A stretch of 20,468 bases of DNA from Lachnospiraceae bacterium (GCA_015057205.1 SVEW01000024.1:1-20468), one strand, 5' to 3'; counted from the stretch's first letter, positions 7,760 to 15,447 are shown. Numbers and translations: made by a program. The notes: generated by a model not told the origin, from the letters alone.

Positions 7760-7788
7760 ATCATATCATATTGTCCTTTGGTTTGCAA
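7760..7788 (-). promoter_or_regulatory. sigma-A promoter of rplS
   Basis: On the minus strand TTGCAA (7783-7788) and TATGAT (7760-7765) are 17 bases apart. The promoter lies just after the stop of the HD-GYP gene with no terminator between, so rplS can receive both its own and read-through transcription. Confidence 0.8.
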
Positions 7789-7798
7789 GCACTTTTCA

Positions 7799-8851
7799 CT
7801 ATTTCTTTTCCTCGTTTTTAACGATTTCTTCGCGTATAGACATAAATGCCTCTAACACTTTCGGATCGAAATGGCTGCCTGCATCCTCCTGCATAATCTC
7901 GTAAACCTCTTCCAACGGAAATGCCGCTTTGTAGCAACGTTTTTCTTTTAAAGCATCGTATACATCTGCTACCGCCATAATCCGGGCACAAAGAGGAATT
8001 TCCTCACCCTTTAACCCCTCCGGATAACCGGTACCATTGTATTTTTCATGATGATACGCCGCTATCTCGCAGGCAATTTTTACAAGATGCTGATCATCTA
8101 AATTTCCCAGTGTATCAAGGATTACTTCCTTGCCAAACACCGTATGTTCCTTCATCTTCTCAAACTCTGCTTCCGTAAGCTTTCCAGGCTTCATCAAAAT
8201 CGTGTCTGAAATCTTAATCTTGCCAATGTCATGCATCGGTGCTGCCAAACGAATGGTTTCTACATAATTCATGTCAAGTACATCAGAGAACTCACCGCGT
8301 CGCAAAAGTTCCCGTCCGATTCGCCACGCCACGTTCGCCGTTCGCTTAATATGCTCGCCTGTCGTAATGTCACGGTTATCAACCAAGTTAGACATGCTGA
8401 CAATAAATTCATATTTCATCTCGTTAATCCGACGCTCCTGCTTTGCAACCAGTTTTTCCAGATTGTAACGATACTCGTCAAGTTCTATTGTCCGGTGAAT
8501 GCGAGGCATAATCCCCACCGGTTGAATGGGTTTTACCGAAAAATCCACAGCTCCGGCTTCGAAACAAGCCGCCTCCGTCTCAGGTTTGGAATCTGCCGTC
8601 AGAAAAATCACCGGTATATGCTTCCACTCCTCATTTTCCTGAATTCTTCGCATTACTTCCCAACCATTCATCTCAGGCATCATAATATCAAGCAGAATCA
8701 AATCCGGCCGATGCCCAGCCAGGTAATCCAGGCATTGTTGCCCGCCACTTACCAGAATCGGCACAAATTCTTCTTGCAACAACATCTTAGCCCTCACCAG
8801 ATTCGTACGCTCATCGTCTACTACCAGAATCCGTTTCTTGTTCTCCTCCAT
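7799..8851 (-). CDS. REC-HD-GYP response regulator, probable c-di-GMP phosphodiesterase
   Basis: A 350-residue two-domain protein. The receiver domain (about 6-122) has the acidic pair D12/D13, phosphoacceptor D55 (LLDIMMP), T85 and K107. The HD-GYP domain (about 145-340) has H167 (GEHIKR), H207-D208 (HDIGK), H236, H267-H268 and the GYP motif at 275-277 (YNGTGYP), so the metal site and the c-di-GMP-specific motif are intact. Known HD-GYP enzymes hydrolyse cyclic di-GMP; here phosphorylation of the receiver should control it. No histidine kinase gene is nearby. The ATG is one base after the trmD stop with an AAGGA site inside trmD, so the two are co-translated. This gene lies between trmD and rplS, which are usually adjacent. 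Confidence 0.95.
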   Translation of the reverse strand: MEENKKRILVVDDERTNLVRAKMLLQEEFVPILVSGGQQCLDYLAGHRPDLILLDIMMPEMNGWEVMRRIQENEEWKHIPVIFLTADSKPETEAACFEAGAVDFSVKPIQPVGIMPRIHRTIELDEYRYNLEKLVAKQERRINEMKYEFIVSMSNLVDNRDITTGEHIKRTANVAWRIGRELLRRGEFSDVLDMNYVETIRLAAPMHDIGKIKISDTILMKPGKLTEAEFEKMKEHTVFGKEVILDTLGNLDDQHLVKIACEIAAYHHEKYNGTGYPEGLKGEEIPLCARIMAVADVYDALKEKRCYKAAFPLEEVYEIMQEDAGSHFDPKVLEAFMSIREEIVKNEEKK

Positions 8852-8852
8852 A

Positions 8853-9557
8853 TTATTTTCCTTCCTGCCGCTTGTACAACTCGTACAAATCAGGGCGATT
8901 CTCCCTGGTTAGCTGAATCGATTGCTCCAACCGCCATTTTTCAATGTTCTTGTGGTGTCCGGACAAAAGCACTTCCGGTACTTTCTTGCCCATCCACTCC
9001 TCCGGTCTAGAGTACTGAGGATATTCTAACAGATAATTGTGAAAAGTTTCGGTCTGTCCGGATTCTTCATTGCTCAAGACTCCAGGGACCATACGGGAGA
9101 TTGCATCAATCATCACCATGGCCGGTAATTCTCCACCTGTGAGGACGTAATCGCCAATGGACATATAATCGGTTACAATTTCTTCCAATACCCGCTCATC
9201 CACACCCTCGTAATGACCGCACAGGAAAATCAAATCCTCCTCCAAAGCAAATTCCCTTGCCTTGGCCTGAGAAAAAGTGCTTCCCTTCGGTGTCAGATAA
9301 ACGGTTCGCGGTCGATGGCCAATGCGCTCTACGATTGACTGATATGCATCGTAAATCGGCTGTGCCTGCATAACCATACCGGCGCCTCCACCATAAGGAT
9401 AATCGTCTACCTTGCCATGCTTATTCATGGTGTAATCCCGAATATTCACAGCTTCAATTCGCAAATGTTCATTCTTCACTGCTCTGCCAATAATACTGGT
9501 ATTCAGTCCATCCATTACCATCTCCGGAAATAGCGTCAAAATGTAAAACGTTGTCAC
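8853..9557 (-). CDS. trmD: tRNA (guanine37-N1)-methyltransferase
   Basis: SAM-dependent SPOUT enzyme that makes m1G37 in tRNAs reading CNN codons and prevents +1 frameshifting. The 234 residues include the knotted-fold motifs: GGGAGMVMQAQP (about 57-68), YLTPKG, FLCGHYEGVDERV, and SIGDYVLTGGELPAMVMIDA, plus the C-terminal PEEWMGKKVPEVLLSGHH. The start is GTG, overlapping the rimM stop by one base (TAGTG), with GGAGGA seven bases upstream. It lies in the conserved rpsP-rimM-trmD order, followed by the HD-GYP gene instead of rplS. Confidence 0.98.
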   Translation of the reverse strand: MTTFYILTLFPEMVMDGLNTSIIGRAVKNEHLRIEAVNIRDYTMNKHGKVDDYPYGGGAGMVMQAQPIYDAYQSIVERIGHRPRTVYLTPKGSTFSQAKAREFALEEDLIFLCGHYEGVDERVLEEIVTDYMSIGDYVLTGGELPAMVMIDAISRMVPGVLSNEESGQTETFHNYLLEYPQYSRPEEWMGKKVPEVLLSGHHKNIEKWRLEQSIQLTRENRPDLYELYKRQEGK

Positions 9558-10069
9558 TACAGCTCCTCCAGTCCCGGCATTAAATGTACTACCATTCTCG
9601 CCGCTTCTACATCAACGGATAAGATGCATTCGCCAATGGCCGGTAAGTACCAGCTCTTCTTCTTATCATCTATTACTTCGTAAACATCATTGGCACCTGT
9701 TTCAATAACATCCTTCAATATTCCAAGACGACTACCATCTTCCAGATATACTTCCATACCAATTAAATCCGCAATAAAATACTCGTCTTGTGCAAGTTCT
9801 ACCGCCTGGTCTCTTCGTACCCACAAAGTGCTTCCCTTAAGTGGTTCTATATCATTTAAGGAATCATATCCTTTTATCTTTAAAATTGCAAACTGTTTAA
9901 AGTACTTCACATGTTCGATTTCTGCTTCAAAACTGCGCTTTCCGGTATCCATAATCACCGTATCCAAATCAGAAAAGCGCTTTACATCATCGGTTGTTGG
10001 AAATACTTTGAATTCTCCACGCACCCCATGGGTACTGGAAAAAACGCCTACCTGCAATAAATCTTCCAT
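9557..10069 (-). CDS. rimM: ribosome maturation factor RimM
   Basis: Binds S19 and helps 30S subunit assembly, with the RNA-binding N-domain and a C-terminal PRC barrel. The N-terminal hallmark LQVGVFSSTHGVRGEFKV is near residue 5, and the PRC barrel starts around DEYFIADLIGMEVY (about 95) and ends with MVVHLMPGLEEL. Length 170 residues, normal. The frame stays open upstream to 10132, but the ATG at 10069 has AGGAG six bases upstream and gives the family N-terminus. It overlaps trmD by one base. A strong hairpin lies about 25 bases upstream. Confidence 0.97.
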   Translation of the reverse strand: MEDLLQVGVFSSTHGVRGEFKVFPTTDDVKRFSDLDTVIMDTGKRSFEAEIEHVKYFKQFAILKIKGYDSLNDIEPLKGSTLWVRRDQAVELAQDEYFIADLIGMEVYLEDGSRLGILKDVIETGANDVYEVIDDKKKSWYLPAIGECILSVDVEAARMVVHLMPGLEEL

Positions 10070-10085
10070 ATCATGCTCCTTTATT

Positions 10086-10118
10086 ATTAGAAAATGGCTG
10101 CCGTATATACGGCAGCCA
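10086..10118 (-). terminator. hairpin between khpA and rimM, terminator-like
   Basis: A perfect 24-base palindrome (10095-10118, core GGCTGCCGTA / TACGGCAGCC) is followed on the minus strand by ATTTTCT and then the rimM ribosome site. Stem plus short T-run looks like an intrinsic terminator inside the operon. No good promoter was found between it and rimM, so it is likely partial, regulated, or a processing or mRNA-stability element. Confidence 0.6.
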
Positions 10119-10131
10119 ACGTTATCATACA

Positions 10132-10359
10132 CTATACAATATCTACAATAACTTTTCTATCTTCCTTTGTCGCTGCCGCCTTTACGACGGAACGAATTGC
10201 CTTCGCGATGCGACCCTGCTTACCGATAACTTTTCCCATATCGGAAGCTGCCACGTGCAGCTCAATTACGAGGGCTTTCTCGCTACTCTTTTCGGTAACG
10301 ACAACCTCGTCTGGATTATCAACGAGTGCTTTAGCAATTACTTCTACAAGTTCTTTCAC
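10132..10359 (-). CDS. khpA: KH-domain RNA-binding protein KhpA (YlqC)
   Basis: Small single-KH-domain protein that binds RNA; in other Firmicutes KhpA pairs with KhpB/Jag and influences cell elongation and division. The 75 residues carry the KH signature GKVIGKQGR (about 46-54) preceded by VIELHVAASD. The preferred start is a GTG at 10359, giving MKELVEVIAKALVDNPDEV, with GAGGTG upstream at suitable distance; a GTG three codons earlier (10368) overlaps the ribosome site. It sits in the usual place between rpsP and rimM, 20 bases after rpsP. The B. subtilis ylqD is absent here; a palindromic hairpin occupies that gap. Confidence 0.95.
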   Translation of the reverse strand: MKELVEVIAKALVDNPDEVVVTEKSSEKALVIELHVAASDMGKVIGKQGRIAKAIRSVVKAAATKEDRKVIVDIV

Positions 10360-10379
10360 GTCACACACCTCGCGTTAAA

Positions 10380-10622
10380 TTATTTTACAATACCAGCTGC
10401 CTTGAAGATCTTACCAACCTGCTCTGTAGGCTGTGCTCCATTAGCTAACCATTTCTTAGCTGCCTCTTCGTTAACGTGGAATTCACTTGGGTCCTTTGTC
10501 GGATCGTAAGTACCGATTTCATCTACGAATCTACCATCTCTTGGAGATCTTGCATCAGCAACAACGATTCTATAGAAAGGAGCCTTCTTCTGTCCCATTC
10601 TTCTCAATCTGATCTTTAACAT
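10380..10622 (-). CDS. rpsP: 30S ribosomal protein S16
   Basis: Small-subunit protein S16, an assembly protein of the 30S body. The 80 residues are typical: MLKIRLRRMGQKKAPFYRI at the start, then VVADARSPRDGRFVDEIGTYDP, and the C-terminal KKWLANGAQPTEQV. The ribosome site is a full AGGAGGTG about ten bases above the ATG. It follows ffh by 38 bases, with no terminator between. Confidence 0.99.
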   Translation of the reverse strand: MLKIRLRRMGQKKAPFYRIVVADARSPRDGRFVDEIGTYDPTKDPSEFHVNEEAAKKWLANGAQPTEQVGKIFKAAGIVK

Positions 10623-10660
10623 TGTTCATTCACCTCCTGAATAAAATAACTAACTTTATG

Positions 10661-12013
10661 TTAGAAAGGAAATTTAAACTTTCCTCTTCTACCTTTACCA
10701 CCCATCATGCCGCCCATTTGCTTCATGACTTTCTTCGACTGTTCATAATTCTTCACCAGTCGATTAACCTGTGCCACATCCACACCTGCACCCTTTGCAA
10801 TACGATGCTTACGGCTTGGATTCAAAATATCCGGATTCCTACGTTCTTCCGGTGTCATAGAATAAATCATGGCCTCAATCTTCGCCATCTTCTTCTCGTC
10901 AATGGCATTCTCAAGTTGTGCCATCTGGCCACCGCCAAGTCCCAGTCCCGGAAGCATTCCAAGAATACTGGAAAGACCACCCATCTTCTTCATCTGGTTC
11001 ATAGAATCCAGATAGTCTTCGAAGTCGAATTCCATCTTCTTCATCTTCTTCTCAAGCTTCCGACCAGTCTCTTCGTCCATGGTCTCCGCTGCCTTCTCAA
11101 TTAAGGAAAGCACATCTCCCATGCCAAGAATTCGACTTGCCATACGATCCGGATAAAACTGTTCCAAATCAGACAACTTCTCGCCCATACCAACATAAAA
11201 AATCGGTTTCCCGGTTACCGCGCGAATAGAAAGCGCCGCACCGCCTCGGGTGTCTCCATCTAACTTGGTAAGAATTACACCATCAATTCCCACCTTCTCA
11301 TCGAAGGTAGAAGCAACGTTCACAGCTTCCTGACCAGTCATGGCATCTACTACCAATACTGTTTGGTGTACATCCACCGCACTCTTTATCTCAACTAACT
11401 CCTGCATCATCTCTTCATCTACCTGAAGACGACCTGCAGTATCCAAATATACAACGTTATTACCATTCTTCTGGGCATGTTCAATGGCTGCCTTCGCAAT
11501 GTCCACCGGACTGTGTCCGCTACCCATGGAGAATACCTCCACACCTTGCTTCTCACCATTAACCTTTAACTGCTCAATCGCCGCCGGACGATACACGTCA
11601 CAAGCTACCAAAAGTGGTGTCTTGCCCTTCAGCTTAATCTTACCTGCCAACTTCGCACAAGTCGTTGTCTTACCTGCACCTTGCAATCCCGTCATCATAA
11701 CAACGGTAATGGCTTTCCCCGGCTGAAGTGCTATCTCTGTAGTCTCGCTTCCCATAAGGGAAACCATCTCTTCATTAACAATCTTAATAACCATTTGCCC
11801 CGGATTCAGTCCGTTCATAACGTCCTGTCCGATGGCACGTTCCTGCACATCCTTAACGAATTTCTTCACTACCTTGAAGTTAACATCCGCTTCTAAAAGC
11901 GCCATCTTAACTTCCTTCAAAGCTGCCTTGACATCCTCTTCTGTCAGCATACCTTTGCTTCGCAAGGACTTAAATACATTCTGCAGTTTCTCCGATAAGC
12001 TGTCAAATGCCAT
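10661..12013 (-). CDS. ffh: signal recognition particle protein Ffh (SRP54)
   Basis: The GTPase of the signal recognition particle, which binds signal sequences together with 4.5S/6S RNA and docks on FtsY. The 450 residues show the N domain (1-90), then the G domain with TGLQGAGKTTT (G1, about 108-118), DVYRPAAIEQL (G2), DTAGRL (G3) and TKLDGDTRGG (G4), and a methionine-rich M domain ending in a Gly/Met/basic tail (MGGMMGGKGRRGKFKF). The ATG is one base after the ylxM stop, with GAGGAG eight bases upstream inside ylxM. Its receptor gene ftsY is in the same window, but separated by about 5 kb. Confidence 0.99.
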   Translation of the reverse strand: MAFDSLSEKLQNVFKSLRSKGMLTEEDVKAALKEVKMALLEADVNFKVVKKFVKDVQERAIGQDVMNGLNPGQMVIKIVNEEMVSLMGSETTEIALQPGKAITVVMMTGLQGAGKTTTCAKLAGKIKLKGKTPLLVACDVYRPAAIEQLKVNGEKQGVEVFSMGSGHSPVDIAKAAIEHAQKNGNNVVYLDTAGRLQVDEEMMQELVEIKSAVDVHQTVLVVDAMTGQEAVNVASTFDEKVGIDGVILTKLDGDTRGGAALSIRAVTGKPIFYVGMGEKLSDLEQFYPDRMASRILGMGDVLSLIEKAAETMDEETGRKLEKKMKKMEFDFEDYLDSMNQMKKMGGLSSILGMLPGLGLGGGQMAQLENAIDEKKMAKIEAMIYSMTPEERRNPDILNPSRKHRIAKGAGVDVAQVNRLVKNYEQSKKVMKQMGGMMGGKGRRGKFKFPF

Positions 12014-12014
12014 A

Positions 12015-12365
12015 CTATAGCTCCTCTATAATTCGCTGCGAGCGTACCCGAATTGCCTCAATCATCTCCGCATCCGCACATCCCGCATTCGTTAATTCCA
12101 AAATCTCTTCTGCCTGCTTCTTCACCGTCTTAAACTTCTCAACCAGGTGAAGCTTCTCTTCATAATCTTCTAAAGCCTTATTGCAACGCTTCAGCAAATC
12201 ATGCACACCCTGTCGGCTAATGCCTTCCTCTTTAGCCACCTCCGACAAGGAGTAATCATCAAATACACATGCCTCATACACCTGTCGCTGATGTTCCGTT
12301 AGAAGCTCACCGTAGAAATCATATAACAGGCTCTGTTCCACGATTCTCTCAATTCCTGCTTCCAT
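12015..12365 (-). CDS. ylxM: YlxM family (UPF0122) helix-turn-helix protein
   Basis: A 116-residue protein of the YlxM/UPF0122 family. It has a sigma-factor region-4-like helix-turn-helix: LLTEHQRQVYEACVFDDYSL followed by SEVAKEEGISRQGVHDLLKR (about 21-60), then a charged helical tail. The family is coded next to ffh in most Firmicutes and is linked to SRP function in streptococci; its target is uncertain. The ATG has GGAGGA seven bases upstream. It is the first gene of the ffh operon, with a promoter about 45 bases upstream. The gene is one base from ffh. Confidence 0.96.
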   Translation of the reverse strand: MEAGIERIVEQSLLYDFYGELLTEHQRQVYEACVFDDYSLSEVAKEEGISRQGVHDLLKRCNKALEDYEEKLHLVEKFKTVKKQAEEILELTNAGCADAEMIEAIRVRSQRIIEEL

Positions 12366-12411
12366 CTCATTCCTCCAGTGTCAAGGTGTTCTCCTTTACA
12401 CGACAATAGGT

Positions 12412-12440
12412 AGTTTACTACAAAAGTGTCTCTGTGTCAA
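12412..12440 (-). promoter_or_regulatory. sigma-A promoter of ylxM-ffh operon
   Basis: On the minus strand a perfect TTGACA (12435-12440) lies 17 bases before TAAACT (12412-12417). The -35 element is one arm of the GTGTCAAG/CTTGACAC inverted repeat described separately. Confidence 0.75.
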
Positions 12441-12457
12441 GTGTTTTTTCTTGACAC
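12434..12457. repeat. inverted repeat GTGTCAAG-N8-CTTGACAC, candidate operator
   Basis: Two perfect 8-base arms (12434-12441 and 12450-12457) flank an 8-base T-rich spacer (TGTTTTTT). The same 8-mer recurs in direct orientation at 12378-12385, in the ylxM leader just before the ribosome site. The left arm contains the -35 of the ylxM promoter. The repeat lies 62-85 bases upstream of the pncB -10. A repressor site is possible; NiaR, the niacin-responsive repressor known to control salvage genes in some Firmicutes, is one candidate by context only. Confidence 0.4.
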
Positions 12458-12495
12458 CCAAAACTTTTTTCACTACACGACCTCAACAAGAACCT

Positions 12496-12524
12496 ATCCC
12501 ACAATCCCTGTTTTGTGCTATAAT
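12496..12524 (+). promoter_or_regulatory. extended -10 promoter of pncB
   Basis: A consensus TATAAT (12519-12524) is preceded by TGC (12516-12518), giving a TGn extended -10. The -35 position (ATCCCA, 12496-12501, 17-base spacer) matches TTGACA only weakly, which is usual for extended -10 promoters. The pncB start lies about 35 bases downstream. Confidence 0.75.
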
Positions 12525-12558
12525 AAGTCATAGGGTTAAAAAAGGAGACGGTATTATT

Positions 12559-13770
12559 ATGAAACTAAAACCAATTATTACCAGTTTACTGGAAACAGAT
12601 TTATATAAACTATCCATGGGACAAGCGATTCACAGCCAGTTTTCCAACTATCGCACCACCTGGTCTTTTAAATGCCGCAATAAAGATGTGCATTTCACGC
12701 CGGAAATGGTTGCTGAAATCAGAGAACAGATTCAAGCATACTGTGATTTGCGTTTCACAGAGGAGGAACTCCGCTACTTAGATGAAAACATTGTATGGTT
12801 CAAGTGCTCCTATATCGATTTTTTACGTCTGTGGCATCCCCGGTATGAAGAATTCGAAATCAGCACCGATAGCGAATGCGGTCTTTCCATAGAAACCATG
12901 GGATCCTGGCTCAACACTTCCATGTACGAGATTCCTACTCTTGCCATTGTCAACGAGGTATATTTCCGCATGACCTATGATTACGACTCGCTTTATGATA
13001 GCTTCCGCAATCATCTGGATGCCAAGATTAAACGCATTAGCAAAGGTGGCGACTTGTTACTTTCTAATTTCAGTGAGTTCGGTCTTCGCCGCAGACTTTC
13101 TGCCGAGGCCCAGGCATTGGCTGTTGAAAAGCTGGCAGCCGCTGATTACGAAGGTTCTCATTTTGTGGGTACTTCCAATGTATACCTTGCCAAAAAATAT
13201 GGCGTCAAACCCGTTGGCACCATGGCGCATGAATGGATTATGTGCGTCGGCCAGGGCAACCACAAACACAATCCTGCTTATTCCAATTGGTATGCTATGG
13301 ACGCATGGGTGAACGAATACGGAGTTTTAAATGGAATTATGTTGACCGATGCCATCACCACCGATTGCTTTTTGAAGGACTTCAATTTAACCTACGCAAC
13401 ACTTTTTTCCGGTGTACGTCACGATTCCGGCGATCCCTTCGAGTGGGGAAATAAGATGATTGCTCACTACAAGAAATTGGGAATCGACCCCAAGAGCAAG
13501 ACCTTGCTCTTCTCTGACGGCTTAAATTTTGAAAAAGCTGACAAACTAACGCGCTACTTTAAGGATAAGGTGCAAGTTGCATTTGGAATTGGAACCTACA
13601 TCGCCAACGACACCGATGTGCCTGCCTTAAATATTGTCATGAAAACCACTGCCTGCAACGGCATGGATGTGGCAAAGATTTCTGATGCCTCTGGCAAGGG
13701 GATGTGCAAGAATCCGGAATACGTAGATTATTTGCAACGTTGCATCAACTGGCGCATGACACACGAATAA
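12559..13770 (+). CDS. pncB: nicotinate phosphoribosyltransferase
   Basis: Converts nicotinate and PRPP to nicotinate mononucleotide in the Preiss-Handler NAD salvage path, using ATP. The 403 residues match the E. coli-type PncB. Visible family stretches are LLETDLYKLSMGQA (near the start), SEFGLRRRLS, GTSNVYLA, GTMAHEW (its His corresponds to the phosphorylated His of the family, by recall), VRHDSGDP, LLFSDGL, FGIGT and TTACNGMDVAKISD. The ATG at 12559 gives the family N-terminus and has AGGAG 11 bases upstream; the frame extends to a TTG at 12451, but that lies upstream of the promoter. It is one of two plus-strand genes in the window, divergent from ylxM, and shares a terminator with the dipeptidase. 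Confidence 0.97.
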   Translation: MKLKPIITSLLETDLYKLSMGQAIHSQFSNYRTTWSFKCRNKDVHFTPEMVAEIREQIQAYCDLRFTEEELRYLDENIVWFKCSYIDFLRLWHPRYEEFEISTDSECGLSIETMGSWLNTSMYEIPTLAIVNEVYFRMTYDYDSLYDSFRNHLDAKIKRISKGGDLLLSNFSEFGLRRRLSAEAQALAVEKLAAADYEGSHFVGTSNVYLAKKYGVKPVGTMAHEWIMCVGQGNHKHNPAYSNWYAMDAWVNEYGVLNGIMLTDAITTDCFLKDFNLTYATLFSGVRHDSGDPFEWGNKMIAHYKKLGIDPKSKTLLFSDGLNFEKADKLTRYFKDKVQVAFGIGTYIANDTDVPALNIVMKTTACNGMDVAKISDASGKGMCKNPEYVDYLQRCINWRMTHE

Positions 13771-13779
13771 TTACGCAAA

Positions 13780-13820
13780 AACGGGAATGCCCCTTTCGGA
13801 ACATTCCCGTTCATTATTTC
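13780..13820. terminator. bidirectional intrinsic terminator, pncB / C69 dipeptidase
   Basis: A 10-base-pair stem (13780-13789, AACGGGAATG, with 13802-13811) encloses a 12-base loop. The minus strand reads GTTTTTGCG after the stem, a good T-run for the dipeptidase; the plus strand has TTCATTATTTC, weaker, for pncB. Confidence 0.8.
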
Positions 13821-13823
13821 AAT

Positions 13824-15326
13824 TTACAGATTTGGATTGTGGAACTGTCTTCTAGCATCGGTAGAAAGTGTGGTTAATAACGCATTTAATTCATTAACCT
13901 GTGCCAAGCTGTACTCAGCATTCTTCATACCTTCTTCAGTAAGATATTTCGTAAGTTCAGCCTTCTTATCCTTCATGCTCATTGCTTTTTCATCAGAAGC
14001 TTTTACATTTGCATACATCTGATCCTGGATTTTCTTCAATGCAGGTGCAGTATATTTAGGCATTAAATCGTTGTAGTATGGTGTTGTTAATACATCTACT
14101 AATTTGTATGTCCAATATGCAGAATCCGCACTATAGGTTTCTCCACCCTTCTTGTAGGAATCCGGTGTCTCGGTAATTCCGTTGTAGAATGGAACGAATA
14201 CGCTGTGCTCAGGTGCTCCAAACGCAAGCCACTGGATACCGCTGATTTCAACAGGCATATCCTGACGCCACTGAATGATGTGAGCTTCCATTGTTCTCTG
14301 AACGTTGATTGGACGATAGTTTCCTACGTTCTTTCCGTAAGAATCATACTTGGTTCCATTGTAATGAGAACTTAACACCTGTTTAACCATATCCACGGTA
14401 ATCTTCTTATCCGCTTTCTGAATCATCGGAATCTTCTTAGAAGTGATGCTGTATTTACCCTTCTGAGATGGGGTTAAAATTCTCTGTCCATCCCATACAC
14501 GGCAGATATTGTAAGAAGCATCATCTTTATCGTTGGTACTGAAAATATTTCTAACGTTAAAGTTCTTCTTGGAAGAGTTTAACTTATTCTTCTTAACAAA
14601 ATCCTGAATTCCGGTAGACCACATAAATTTCTCAGTATTGTTGAAATCTACGTTACGGATTGCCATCTGGTTCGCAACAACTGCGTAACGATCATCCGGA
14701 ATGCGCATTGCTACCCAATGATGTCCGGAAACGATTTCCATGTACCATACATCGTTCTGATCAGAAAATGCAACACCGTTTGTTTCAGCTGCACCGTATT
14801 TTTCAACGATTTCGCCTAAACGCTGTACACCTTCTTTTGCTGTACTGATGTATGGAAGTACAACGGTAAGCATAGACTCTTCTGCGATACCATTTTTTAC
14901 CAATGGATCTGCTTTTTCTGTCTTCTTGTTATAAGAAGTACTCTCGGTAGCACTCATTGCTACACCCTTCTCGTTGGTACCGGACTCTTCATACTGACCA
15001 TATTCAGCTGTCCACTCTGGAGTTGCAGTATATTTGAACTGCTCTTCCGGCAATTCAATTGTAAATCTGTCTTTTTCCTCTAAATCTGTGTTTGTAGACA
15101 CATACATGGTTCCCTTTGCATTCTTCTGCGCCGGATGTACTACAAAATACTTTGGATTCTTTGTAGATGAATCCTCGTTTCTTGCAATGATAGTTGAGCC
15201 ATCAGCTGAAGCATCCTTGCCAACCAACACGGTTGTACAAGCTGCCGCGCTCATAGATGGTAATACTACTGCAACTGCCATAACTGCTGCTGCAGCCGTT
15301 CTGAAAAATCTCTTATTTCTCAGCAT
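13824..15326 (-). CDS. secreted C69-family dipeptidase
   Basis: A 500-residue exported peptidase of family C69 (PepD-like), N-terminal-nucleophile hydrolases that cleave dipeptides. The signal peptide has a basic start (MLRNKRFFR), a hydrophobic core (10-23) and a cleavage site SAAA before C30. Cleavage there would free C30, expected to be the catalytic N-terminal Cys in CTTVLVGKDASADGSTI; the following IARNEDS and GVAMSATES also fit the family. The same site could be read as a weak lipobox, but the conserved nucleophile argues for signal peptidase I. There is no cell-wall anchor. The ATG has AGGAGG about nine bases upstream, and a near-consensus promoter lies about 55 bases upstream, so it is a single-gene unit. 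Likely role: peptide nutrition at the cell surface. Confidence 0.93.
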   Translation of the reverse strand: MLRNKRFFRTAAAAVMAVAVVLPSMSAAACTTVLVGKDASADGSTIIARNEDSSTKNPKYFVVHPAQKNAKGTMYVSTNTDLEEKDRFTIELPEEQFKYTATPEWTAEYGQYEESGTNEKGVAMSATESTSYNKKTEKADPLVKNGIAEESMLTVVLPYISTAKEGVQRLGEIVEKYGAAETNGVAFSDQNDVWYMEIVSGHHWVAMRIPDDRYAVVANQMAIRNVDFNNTEKFMWSTGIQDFVKKNKLNSSKKNFNVRNIFSTNDKDDASYNICRVWDGQRILTPSQKGKYSITSKKIPMIQKADKKITVDMVKQVLSSHYNGTKYDSYGKNVGNYRPINVQRTMEAHIIQWRQDMPVEISGIQWLAFGAPEHSVFVPFYNGITETPDSYKKGGETYSADSAYWTYKLVDVLTTPYYNDLMPKYTAPALKKIQDQMYANVKASDEKAMSMKDKKAELTKYLTEEGMKNAEYSLAQVNELNALLTTLSTDARRQFHNPNL

Positions 15327-15381
15327 AAAATTTCCTCCTTACTCCTGTGCTAATTCTTTAAACATTAAAAGCACCATTGAA

Positions 15382-15410
15382 ACTATATCACTCCATCCTG
15401 AGAGTGTCAA
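15382..15410 (-). promoter_or_regulatory. strong sigma-A promoter of the C69 dipeptidase gene
   Basis: On the minus strand, consensus TTGACA (15405-15410) and TATAGT (15382-15387) are 17 bases apart, with TGA before the -10 (extended -10). This is the closest match to consensus in the window and predicts high basal expression. Confidence 0.88.
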
Positions 15411-15447
15411 CATATATTCTGTGAGCTTTTTTTGATTTTATAATGCT

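Noticed and set aside
8231..9010. Long open frame on the plus strand opposite the HD-GYP and trmD genes
   Set aside because: It is antisense to two clear genes with intact motifs, has no family resemblance and no ribosome site.
10070..10132. Longer rimM start at 10132
   Set aside because: It would run through the palindromic hairpin and lacks the family N-terminus; the ATG at 10069 has AGGAG at proper spacing.
12451..12479. Plus-strand promoter from TTGACA at 12451 with a 17-base spacer
   Set aside because: The -10 position reads TACACG, a poor match; the extended -10 at 12516-12524 explains pncB better.
15411..15447. Possible terminator after the membrane protein gene
   Set aside because: Only a 4-base GAGC/GCTC pairing is possible and the T-rich run is not placed after a stable stem.
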